5,670 bases of DNA from Bacteroidota bacterium (GTDB lineage Bacteria > Bacteroidota > Bacteroidia > Bacteroidales > VadinHA17). The translations under genes were made by a program, and so were the position numbers. The notes beneath the pieces are model-generated. The model was not told the origin of the DNA and searched no databases. It saw only the letters and a list, made by a program, of their open reading frames with translations. The DNA lies in NCBI GenBank assembly GCA_030613125.1, contig JAUWMO010000233.1:1-5670 (forward strand). Direction: 5' to 3'. Positions 1-5,670 of the stretch are shown here, in pieces (position 1 is the first letter of the stretch; every line of letters begins with the position of its first letter).

Positions 1-2266
1 CTTTAAAATATTTTTCAATCACTTCATTACCAAGACCTATAGCTTCAAAAATCTGGGCGCCAAAATAACTTCTCAATGTACTTATCCCCATCTTTGAAAG
101 GATCTTCAGGAGGCCTTTATCAATGGCTTTGATATAATTACGGCGGGCTTGTGAATAAGAGATCTCCAGTTTGCCTGATCTGACCAGATCATCCAGTATG
201 GCAAAACTCACATAGGGATTGATGACACTCGCTCCATAGCCAATAAGCAATGCATAATGATGAACTTCTCTGGCTTCACCGGTTTCCACAATTAAGCCAA
301 CCTGCATTCTTTTTTTTACAGTAATAAGGTGATGGTGAACTGCTGAAACGGCAAGTAGTGAAGGAATGGGAGCTTTTTTTTCAGAGCTTTCTCTATCCGA
401 TATAATAATGAAATTGTTTCCCTCATCAACAGCTTTTTCAGCCGCCTGACATAACTTTTTTAATGCTGATTCAAGTCCTTTTCCTTCCAGGTCGGGGTTG
501 AATACCATGTGAAGTGTTACGTGACTAAAGGTTTCATGCTTCAGATCTTTTATCTTACCAAGGTCGGTATTAGTTATAATAGGAGATTTAAACTTGATGA
601 GCCTACATTGATCGGGAGTTTCTATCATCAGGTTTTTCTGTACTGCTCCAATGTAATTGGTTAGGGCCATGACAAGTCCTTCGCGTATGGGGTCGATCGC
701 CGGATTAGTTACCTGGGCAAACATTTGCCGGAAATAATTAAACAACCGTTGGGGTTTCCTGGCAAAGATTGCTATTGGAGTATCATTCCCCATCGAACTA
801 ACCGGTTCTTTTCCGGTCTGGGCCATGGGCTTTATTATCAATTCTATATCTTCTTTGTTGTAACCAAATGCTCTGAGATATACAGGGAATTTTTTTCCGA
901 GTGTTGAAGATACTCTTTTATGAACCTCAATTTCATCCAGGTTAAGCCGGTTTTCCTTCAACCAATTAGAATATGGGTTTCTTCTTGCCAGTTCGGCTTT
1001 TAATTCTTCATTTGGAATAATTATTCCCAGTTGGGTATCCACCAGTAAAAGTTTTCCGGGACGTAATCTCCCTTTTTCTTTAATTTTCTCACCTTTGAAG
1101 GACTGTACACCGGTTTCTGATCCCATTATAATCAGATCATTCCTGGTTATCAGATATCTTGACGGTCTGAGGCCATTCCTGTCCAGTGTTCCGCCAACAT
1201 ACCGTCCATCGGTAAACAAGATTGAAGCAGGACCATCCCAGGGTTCCATAAAGGTTGAATGATATTCATAAAATGCCTTCAAACTGTTGGGTATCGGATT
1301 CTTATCATTCCATGATTCAGGTATAAGCATACTCAGAGCATGGGGAAGGCTACGTCCTGTAAGTACTAAAAATTCCAAAACATTATCCAATGATGCTGAA
1401 TCACTTTTACCAGGTTCAATAACAGGGTATAGTTTATTAAGATCTTCTTCGAACAATTCCGATTTTAGACGTGATTCACGGGCATGCATCCATAATCTGT
1501 TTCCCCTGATAGTATTGATTTCACCATTATGTGCAATATAACGAAAGGGTTGTGCCAGATCCCATGTTGGAAAAGTATTGGTACTAAATCTGGAATGAAC
1601 CAGTGCTATGGCACTTTTTAGTTTCGGGTTCTGGAAATCAAGATAGTATTCAGATAGCTGATGGGGTGTAAACATTCCTTTATATACAAGCACTTTTGTT
1701 GAAAGGCTTGGAATATAAAATGAATATCTGCATGGCAGGTGTGAATTTCTTATTTCTCTTTCAATCCTTTTTCTGACTATATATAATTTCCTTTCAAGTT
1801 CATCCTGTTCAAGGTGAGCAGTGATAAAAATCTGCAGAATTTCAGGTTCTGAAGATAAAGCAATCTCTCCCAGACAGGAATTATTTACAGGTACCTGCCT
1901 GAACTCAATAAAATTCAAACCTTCATCGGCAATTACCTGAAGTAGTTTGTTTTTATATTTTTCAGCTTCTGCCTTTTCCCGGGGCAGGAAAACAAGTCCT
2001 GTCCCATATTCACATGGTTTGGGAACTTTTATTCTTTGATTTAAAAAAAAATCATGAGGGATCTGAATGGTGATCCCCGCTCCATCCCCTGATTTATTAT
2101 CAGCACTTTCGGCGCCCCGGTGAGCCATATTCAATAGGACATCAAATCCGCGTTGAATAATTTCATGAGATTTATGGCCTTTTATATTTGCAACAAACCC
2201 GATTCCACAACTATCGTGCTCATTATCGGGATTGTATAAACCGATTTTTTTTCGTGTGATTCCCAT
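1..2266 (-). CDS. gltB: Glutamate synthase large subunit, N-terminal 755 residues (partial, runs off left edge)
   Basis: Catalyses the glutamine-amidotransferase half of GOGAT: glutamine is hydrolysed and its ammonia is channelled to 2-oxoglutarate to make glutamate in the cytoplasm. The frame is open from ATG 2266 to base 2. The class II amidotransferase domain spans about residues 20-430. It opens with EHDSCGIGF, so Cys20 is the expected nucleophile after removal of a 19-residue propeptide. It also carries HRGAESADNKSGDGAG (49-64), HSRFSTNTFPTW (224-235) and AHNGEINTIRGN (245-256). The central domain follows at about 455-745, with the family hallmark FAQVTNPAIDPIREG (516-530). The FMN/2-oxoglutarate and 3Fe-4S domains of this roughly 1500-residue family lie beyond the window. 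The start is fixed by the propeptide length and sits 22 bp after the leuB stop, without a Shine-Dalgarno sequence; co-transcription with leuB is likely. No frameshift or stop was seen. Whether gltD follows cannot be seen. Confidence 0.96.
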   Translation of the reverse strand, partial: MGITRKKIGLYNPDNEHDSCGIGFVANIKGHKSHEIIQRGFDVLLNMAHRGAESADNKSGDGAGITIQIPHDFFLNQRIKVPKPCEYGTGLVFLPREKAEAEKYKNKLLQVIADEGLNFIEFRQVPVNNSCLGEIALSSEPEILQIFITAHLEQDELERKLYIVRKRIEREIRNSHLPCRYSFYIPSLSTKVLVYKGMFTPHQLSEYYLDFQNPKLKSAIALVHSRFSTNTFPTWDLAQPFRYIAHNGEINTIRGNRLWMHARESRLKSELFEEDLNKLYPVIEPGKSDSASLDNVLEFLVLTGRSLPHALSMLIPESWNDKNPIPNSLKAFYEYHSTFMEPWDGPASILFTDGRYVGGTLDRNGLRPSRYLITRNDLIIMGSETGVQSFKGEKIKEKGRLRPGKLLLVDTQLGIIIPNEELKAELARRNPYSNWLKENRLNLDEIEVHKRVSSTLGKKFPVYLRAFGYNKEDIELIIKPMAQTGKEPVSSMGNDTPIAIFARKPQRLFNYFRQMFAQVTNPAIDPIREGLVMALTNYIGAVQKNLMIETPDQCRLIKFKSPIITNTDLGKIKDLKHETFSHVTLHMVFNPDLEGKGLESALKKLCQAAEKAVDEGNNFIIISDRESSEKKAPIPSLLAVSAVHHHLITVKKRMQVGLIVETGEAREVHHYALLIGYGASVINPYVSFAILDDLVRSGKLEISYSQARRNYIKAIDKGLLKILSKMGISTLRSYFGAQIFEAIGLGNEVIEKYFK

Positions 2267-2288
2267 ATGGTTTATTAAGCCTGATTAC

Positions 2289-3353
2289 TTAGCTTTCCAT
2301 AATGTGCTTCGCAATCCAGTCCCCAACATCTGATGTTGATTTTGGATTAGTTTGAGTTATATCTTCAGTTACAAAATTTTCTTCAAGTGATCTTTCCACA
2401 GCTTCCTGAATTATTTTAGCTTCTTTATGAAGATTGAAAGCATATTCAAACATCATAGCTGCTGAAAGTATAGTGCCCAGCGGATTGGCAATATTTTTAC
2501 CGGCAGCCTGTGGATAGGAGCCATGTATTGGTTCGAAAACGGAAGTGGATTGACCAATTGAAGCCGAAGGCAGCAGACCGAGTGATCCGGTGATAACACT
2601 TGCCTCATCTGTTAAGATATCACCAAACATATTCTCGGTAACAATAACATCAAAATTTCCCGGAGCCTGGATGAGTTGCATTGCAGCATTATCTACAAAC
2701 ATGAAATCAACTTTCAGTTCAGGGAATTCCTTAACTATATCCTGAGAAGTCTCCCTCCAAAGCCTTGAGGTCTCAAGTACATTCGCCTTATCTACAATGG
2801 TTAGCTTTTTTGATCTGTTCATTGCGTATTCACATGCAAGGCGGACAATCCGTTCAATTTCCGGCCGCGTGTAAAGATTTGTGTCGAATGCTGTGTTTCC
2901 ATTATCGGACCTGCCCCGCTCTCCAAAATAGATACCACCTGTTAGTTCCCTGATAATTACAATATCAACATTTTGAACAAGATCCTGCCGGATTGGAGAT
3001 TTACCTATTAGTGATTTGAATGTAGTTACAGGCCTGACGTTTGCATACAAACCCAGTTTTTTCCTCATAGCCAGTAAGCCTTGTTCCGGTCTGACTTTTG
3101 CTTTAGGATCATTGTCATATTTCGGATCACCTATGGCACCAAATAATACTGCATCTGATGATTTGCATAACTCGAATGTTTCTTCCGGGAAAGGATTACC
3201 CGTTTCATCAATGGCAACAGCACCAACAAACCCGTGTTTGAACTGAACTACATGATTAAATTTATTACCAATGGCATTAACCACTTTTTTAGCCTGATCA
3301 ATGATTTCCGGACCAATACCATCACCTGGTAAAACAGCAATATTAAGATTCAT
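2289..3353 (-). CDS. leuB: 3-isopropylmalate dehydrogenase
   Basis: Oxidises and decarboxylates 3-isopropylmalate to 2-oxoisocaproate in leucine synthesis. With citramalate-derived 3-methylmalate the same chemistry yields 2-oxobutyrate for isoleucine. The 354 residues match the usual family length and the fold is complete. Seen: N-terminal LPGDGIGPEI (8-17); substrate arginines R97 and R107 in MRKKLGLYANVRP; R135 and Y142 in RELTGGIYFGERGR; K189 in VDKANVL; metal-binding D221, D245 and D249 in FVDNAAM and NMFGDILTDEA; and the cofactor loop FEPIHGSYPQAAGKNIANP (273-291). In Thermus LeuB and most NAD-dependent relatives this loop has Asp after the proline (HGSAPD); here it is Gln282, which may be normal for this lineage. 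The ATG at 3353 lies just before the conserved first strand. It follows a 461-bp repeat-rich spacer and precedes gltB by 22 bp. The stop is TAA. Confidence 0.97.
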   Translation of the reverse strand: MNLNIAVLPGDGIGPEIIDQAKKVVNAIGNKFNHVVQFKHGFVGAVAIDETGNPFPEETFELCKSSDAVLFGAIGDPKYDNDPKAKVRPEQGLLAMRKKLGLYANVRPVTTFKSLIGKSPIRQDLVQNVDIVIIRELTGGIYFGERGRSDNGNTAFDTNLYTRPEIERIVRLACEYAMNRSKKLTIVDKANVLETSRLWRETSQDIVKEFPELKVDFMFVDNAAMQLIQAPGNFDVIVTENMFGDILTDEASVITGSLGLLPSASIGQSTSVFEPIHGSYPQAAGKNIANPLGTILSAAMMFEYAFNLHKEAKIIQEAVERSLEENFVTEDITQTNPKSTSDVGDWIAKHIMES

Positions 3354-3399
3354 ATCAAGTAAATTATATATCTAAGACTTTATTAAGCATTTTATTGAT

Positions 3400-3515
3400 G
3401 TCATAAGTTCGTCGCTGCGCTCCTAACGACTCACTGTCGCTCGTGTCATACGCTCACTTTGTTCGCTGTTTACAAGCTACGCTTGTGTCATTCGCTCGTT
3501 ACACTCGCTGTCATT
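3400..3515. repeat. GTCAT/CGCT degenerate repeat block
   Basis: GTCAT occurs at 3400, 3445, 3487 and 3510, interleaved with CGCTC and CGCTG words. Two 24-bp units can be aligned: 3445-3468 and 3487-3510 both begin GTCAT-N-CGCTC, both end in CGCTG, and match at 17 of 24 positions. The first segment, from 3400, is a weaker relative. Read on the minus strand the words become AGCGA, GTGAG and GAGCG, a style I recall from Bacteroidota REP-like palindromes between genes. A perfect 6-bp hairpin lies between the two units (3472-3486), and a looser arm pair (AGTTCGT near 3406, ACGACT near 3426) lies in the first part. The composition differs from the AT-rich sequence on its leuB side. Confidence 0.65.
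3472..3486. repeat. Small perfect hairpin ACAAGC-TAC-GCTTGT
   Basis: A perfect 6-bp inverted repeat with a 3-base loop, sitting exactly between the two 24-bp repeat units. No T run follows on either strand, so it is not a typical intrinsic terminator. It is probably part of the repeat structure. Confidence 0.6.
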
Positions 3516-3581
3516 TGCCCGGGCTCTATCCTTGCGTCAATTGATTTGTTCGGTAAATATCCACTGTACAGCCTGAATAAT

Positions 3582-3615
3582 GGATCCTGAGCGAACGAAG
3601 TGAGTCGAAGGATCT
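3582..3615. repeat. REP-like palindrome with GATCCT/AGGATC arms
   Basis: The arms GATCCT (3583-3588) and AGGATC (3609-3614) are perfect inverted repeats enclosing GAGCGAACGAAGTGAGTCGA. I recall the core CTGAGCGAA...GTCGAAGGATC from many Bacteroidota intergenic regions, where it occurs in many copies. That is memory and was not searched. It lies mid-spacer, more than 190 bp from either gene. The minus-strand RNA could fold it into an imperfect stem-loop, but no U tract follows. Confidence 0.65.
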
Positions 3616-3640
3616 CCCTAAGTTTATTACTACCTAATGA

Positions 3641-3753
3641 CCCCAGTGAAATATGCTCCTTCCCTTGTGAAATGTTTTCGTACCTCAAATTTTACCCCGA
3701 CACGGTCATTCTTTCCTGCGGGGCAGGCAGGGCAAGCATCGCATTTCACGGGG
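3641..3753. repeat. Segment bounded by diverged inverted repeats, possibly a MITE-like remnant
   Basis: The left end CCCCAGTGAAATATGCT (3641-3657) resembles the reverse complement of 3735-3753, CCCCGTGAAATGCGATGCT: one extra base on one side, two on the other, otherwise matching. A second GTGAAATG (3667-3674) and TTTACCCCG (3691-3699) pair with adjoining parts of the right end (CATTTCAC 3742-3749 and CGGGGTAAA 3749-3757). The word ATGACC flanks the region at 3637-3642 and 3765-3770, with an inverted copy at 3704-3709. It has no coding capacity. It could be a decayed miniature element or a compound REP; the evidence is short-word symmetry only. Confidence 0.45.
3715..3727. repeat. Short CCTGC/GCAGG hairpin
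   Basis: CCTGC (3715-3719) and GCAGG (3723-3727) form a 5-bp stem with a 3-base loop. The overlapping GGCAGGC (3722-3728) can instead pair with GCCTGCC at 3774-3780, so two folds compete. It resembles CCTGC-rich intergenic repeats of Bacteroidota, from memory. Confidence 0.4.
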
Positions 3754-3774
3754 TAAACCTTTGTATGACCATTG

Positions 3775-3799
3775 CCTGCCTTCGCTTCGTTCCGGCAGG
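3775..3799 (-). repeat. CCTGCC/GGCAGG palindrome just after the cimA stop
   Basis: CCTGCC (3775-3780) and GGCAGG (3794-3799) form a perfect 6-bp stem with a 13-base loop. On the minus strand it begins about 15 bases after the cimA TAG, where a 3'-end or processing stem-loop would sit. The stem is followed by CAATGGTC and not by a T run, so an intrinsic terminator is not supported. A REP-like 3' stabilising or termination-coupled hairpin is possible. Confidence 0.45.
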
Positions 3800-3814
3800 T
3801 AAATATTACTATTC

Positions 3815-5344
3815 CTAACTTTTACTATTGTCCGGGTTTTCAATTATATTCAACATTTTTTCAGTTGCTTTGATAGCTGCTTCTGTTTGGTCAGCATCCA
3901 GACCTCTGGTAACAAACTCTCTGGTTTTATACTCCCAGCTGATTTTGGTTTCAACGAGTGCATCAGTTTTACCGCCCGGAGGAATGGAGACCCTGTAATC
4001 TTTAAGTACCGGGCGTTCTTTTTTTAATATTTTATATATTTTCCACAGAGCTTTCATGAATGCATCATATTGACCATCACCAAATGAAGTTTCTTCATAC
4101 AGTTCCCCATTTATTTCCACCTGTATACTGGCAACAGGTTTCATTCCGGATGAAAGGGACAATGTATAGTTTTTGATAAAAATATTATGTGATTTAGTAC
4201 GGTTTTCAAGCACATCCGATATTATATACGGAAGATCTTCGGTAGTTACATTTTCTTTTTTGTCCCCGAGTTCGATGACTCTCTGTGTCACCTTTCTTAA
4301 GGACTCAGGGCCAAGATTCAACCCGAGTTCTTCAAGATTTTTCTGTATATTGGCTTTTCCGGAAAGTTTTCCCATTGCGTACTTTCTTTTTCTGCCAAAC
4401 CGTTCAGGCAACAGATCATTATAATACAGATTTTCTTTATGATCTCCATCAGCATGGATCCCGGAGGTTTGGGTAAAGACATTTTCTCCAATTATGGGTT
4501 TATTTACAGGTACACGTATTCCTGAAAATGTTTCAGTTAGTGTACTTACTTTATTGATCTTTGATTCGTTAACGTTTGTTTCAACTTTCAGATGATCGTT
4601 TAGAATACCTATAATACTTGAAAGCGGAGCATTACCTGCTCTTTCCCCCAGCCCGTTTACTGTTGTATGAATCCCTCTTGCGCCGGCTTTAATCGCAGAA
4701 AAAACGTTTGCAACTGCAAGGTCGTAATCATTGTGAGCATGAAAATCAAATCGTAGTTCGGGATACCGGTCGACCATTTTCTTAACAAACAGGTATGTAT
4801 CCTCCTGATTAAGAATACCAAGAGTATCAGGTAACATAAATCTGAGAATATCGTCATTTTTCAGGGAATCAATCAGAAAATAAACATACTTTTCGGAATG
4901 TATCATCCCGTTTGACCAGTCTTCAAAGTAAATATTAACTTTGATATCTTTCTTCTCAGCATGCCTGATAACCTCCCTGATATCAGCCAGGTGTTGTTCA
5001 GGCGATTTTTTCAGCTGACCCTGAACATGTTTTAGTGAGCCTTTTGTTAACAGGTTGATGGTTTTACCACCGGCCTTTTGTATCCAGTCGAGAGAGACCT
5101 GACCATCAACAAATCCTAAAACTTCCACACTATCAATAAAACCATTTTTTACAGCCCACACCATTATTTTTTCGGTGGCTTCAAATTCTCCTTCAGAAAC
5201 ACGCGCAGAGGCTACCTCAATGCGGTCAACTCCAACCTCACTTAGTAGCAGTGAGGCAAGATGTAGTTTCTCCAACGGTGAAAAGGAAACTCCGTGGGTT
5301 TGTTCTCCATCACGAAGTGTGGTATCCATGATTTCTATTTTCAT
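3815..5344 (-). CDS. cimA: (R)-citramalate synthase (LeuA-like family), isoleucine-regulated type
   Basis: Predicted to condense pyruvate and acetyl-CoA to (R)-citramalate, the first step of the threonine-independent isoleucine route. The 509 residues comprise a TIM-barrel HMGL domain (about 1-280), a linker and lid (about 280-390) and a LeuA-type allosteric domain (about 390-509). Seen: DTTLRDGEQTHGVSFS with R11 and D12; metal-site HAH (202-204); GLGERAGN (231-238); and QTSGIHADG with H297 and D299. From memory it aligns closely to Leptospira interrogans CimA at an offset of 5. It keeps that enzyme's pyruvate-selecting Leu81, Leu104 and Tyr144 (here L76, L99, Y139), plus Glu146 (E141) and Asn310-Leu311-Tyr312 (305-307). 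The isoleucine pocket is also largely kept (Y426, D427, L447, Y450, I454, T460, V464, Q486). Its ATG overlaps the leuD stop as ATGA. Automated annotation may call it 2-isopropylmalate synthase; leucine-route activity cannot be excluded by sequence alone. Confidence 0.85.
   Translation of the reverse strand: MKIEIMDTTLRDGEQTHGVSFSPLEKLHLASLLLSEVGVDRIEVASARVSEGEFEATEKIMVWAVKNGFIDSVEVLGFVDGQVSLDWIQKAGGKTINLLTKGSLKHVQGQLKKSPEQHLADIREVIRHAEKKDIKVNIYFEDWSNGMIHSEKYVYFLIDSLKNDDILRFMLPDTLGILNQEDTYLFVKKMVDRYPELRFDFHAHNDYDLAVANVFSAIKAGARGIHTTVNGLGERAGNAPLSSIIGILNDHLKVETNVNESKINKVSTLTETFSGIRVPVNKPIIGENVFTQTSGIHADGDHKENLYYNDLLPERFGRKRKYAMGKLSGKANIQKNLEELGLNLGPESLRKVTQRVIELGDKKENVTTEDLPYIISDVLENRTKSHNIFIKNYTLSLSSGMKPVASIQVEINGELYEETSFGDGQYDAFMKALWKIYKILKKERPVLKDYRVSIPPGGKTDALVETKISWEYKTREFVTRGLDADQTEAAIKATEKMLNIIENPDNSKS
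5341..5344 (-). promoter_or_regulatory. ATGA stop-start overlap between leuD and cimA
   Basis: The minus strand reads ATGA here: ATG starts cimA and TGA ends leuD. No Shine-Dalgarno sequence is visible upstream, so termination-reinitiation is the likely way cimA is translated. This ties the isomerase subunit and the synthase into one transcript. Confidence 0.85.
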
Positions 5345-5670
5345 TGCCGTTTATTTTCAAATTCAGTAATCTTTTCTCTCAAATTGATCAGGTAATCAAT
5401 ATCATCAAAGCCATTCAACAGGCACTTCTTTTTATAGGAGTTGATTTCAAAAATTTCTGAAGCCTCAGAAGATAAATTTGTAATCTTTTGGGCTTGAAGG
5501 TCTATTCTTATTTTAACCTGGGGATCCTTCTTAATAGAAGTCAATAAACTGTAAAGAAACCCTTCTGAGACCTGAACTGGTAAAAGCCTGTTATTCAGGA
5601 CATTGTTTTTAAAAATATCGGCAAAAAAACTTGATACAACAGCTTTAATTCCATAATCATAAATTGCCCA
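5341..5670 (-). CDS. leuD: 3-isopropylmalate dehydratase small subunit, C-terminal 109 residues (partial, enters from right edge)
   Basis: Small (swivel-domain) subunit of the LeuCD isomerase, which interconverts 2- and 3-isopropylmalate and also isomerises citramalate to 3-methylmalate. The frame is open from base 5670 to the TGA at 5341. The fragment begins WAIYDYGIKAVVSSFFADIF, matching the E. coli LeuD stretch just after the GCGSSREHAP motif. It continues with NNVLNNRLLPVQV and ends in the family tail YKKKCLLNGFDDIDYLI. About 90 N-terminal residues, including the substrate loop, lie outside. A TTG at 5544 could be read as a start for a 67-residue ORF, but the homology continues upstream of it, so it is internal. 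The TGA overlaps the cimA ATG by 4 bases (ATGA), which suggests translational coupling. leuC is probably the next gene upstream, by usual gene order. Confidence 0.93.
   Translation of the reverse strand, partial: WAIYDYGIKAVVSSFFADIFKNNVLNNRLLPVQVSEGFLYSLLTSIKKDPQVKIRIDLQAQKITNLSSEASEIFEINSYKKKCLLNGFDDIDYLINLREKITEFENKRQ

Larger units (their letters stand above)
3354..3814. other. Repeat-rich intergenic spacer between cimA and leuB
   Basis: This 461-bp stretch holds no convincing gene. It contrasts with the tight junctions on either side (4-bp overlap leuD-cimA, 22-bp gap leuB-gltB). It contains several separate palindromes and degenerate repeats, listed individually. I found no tRNA, no hairpin followed by a T run on the minus strand, and no good match to the Bacteroidota promoter (TTTG, then TAnnTTTG) at a sensible distance from leuB. 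The last 46 bp before leuB (3354-3399) are AT-rich and repeat-free, the likeliest place for leader or control sequence. Inference: repeats have accumulated inside the operon, and they may end, pause or process part of the leuD-cimA transcript. Confidence 0.7.

Noticed and set aside
725..1541. Plus-strand ORFs of 60 and 84 residues within 725-907 and 1287-1541
   Set aside because: They lie antisense inside the continuous gltB frame, which carries clear glutamate synthase motifs throughout.
2765..3246. Plus-strand ORFs of 62 and 76 residues opposite leuB
   Set aside because: Antisense shadows of conserved leuB sequence, with no motif of their own.
3354..3380. Bacteroidota promoter with TAATTTAC as a TAnnTTTG-like element before leuB
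   Set aside because: It mismatches two of six fixed positions, sits about 10 bases from the ATG and has no TTTG at the expected upstream spacing.
3400..3515. CRISPR array
   Set aside because: The units are short, only about 70% alike, unevenly spaced and partly palindromic, with no constant repeat and no cas genes nearby.
3488..3688. 66-residue minus-strand ORF in the cimA-leuB spacer
   Set aside because: It runs through the GATCCT palindrome and ends in the GTCAT/CGCT block. It has no recognisable domain, and its sequence is fully explained by repeats.
3600..3818. 72-residue plus-strand ORF in the spacer
   Set aside because: It crosses several palindromes, overlaps the end of cimA and has no family features. 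The frame is open by chance.
4173..5369. Plus-strand ORFs opposite cimA and a 66-residue minus-strand ORF at 4657-4857
   Set aside because: They overlap the conserved cimA frame and show no independent coding signal.
5341..5544. A free-standing 67-residue protein starting at TTG 5544
   Set aside because: LeuD homology continues upstream in the same frame to the window edge, so this is the tail of leuD.

Overview
The window looks like a piece of a Bacteroidota chromosome. All genes lie on the minus strand, read from high to low coordinates. The support is AT-rich codon use, no Shine-Dalgarno sequence before any visible start, close family resemblance of the proteins, and REP-like intergenic palindromes (words such as CTGAGCGAACGAAGTGAGTCG) that I recall as common in this phylum. 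The taxon is inferred and not proven.

In transcription order the layout is: the C-terminal half of leuD (isopropylmalate/citramalate isomerase small subunit, cut by the right edge); a 509-residue citramalate synthase-type enzyme (cimA) joined to leuD by an ATGA overlap; a 461-bp spacer full of short palindromes and decayed repeats (3354-3814); leuB (3-isopropylmalate dehydrogenase); and, 22 bp further on, the first 755 residues of gltB (glutamate synthase large subunit), cut by the left edge. The gltB reading frame is open from its ATG at 2266 to base 2.

The genes fit one metabolic story. CimA would condense pyruvate with acetyl-CoA to (R)-citramalate. LeuCD would isomerise it and LeuB would oxidise and decarboxylate it to 2-oxobutyrate, the isoleucine precursor, bypassing threonine. 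The same LeuCD and LeuB serve leucine synthesis. GltB makes glutamate, the amino donor for the final branched-chain transamination. No ordinary leuA is visible; it may lie upstream with leuC, outside the window.

The one stretch not explained by genes is the cimA-leuB spacer. It holds at least three kinds of repeat: a GTCAT/CGCT block with two related 24-bp units, a GATCCT/AGGATC palindrome, and a roughly 113-bp segment bounded by diverged inverted repeats with interleaved arms. No new defence or mobile system was found. The rest is core metabolism.
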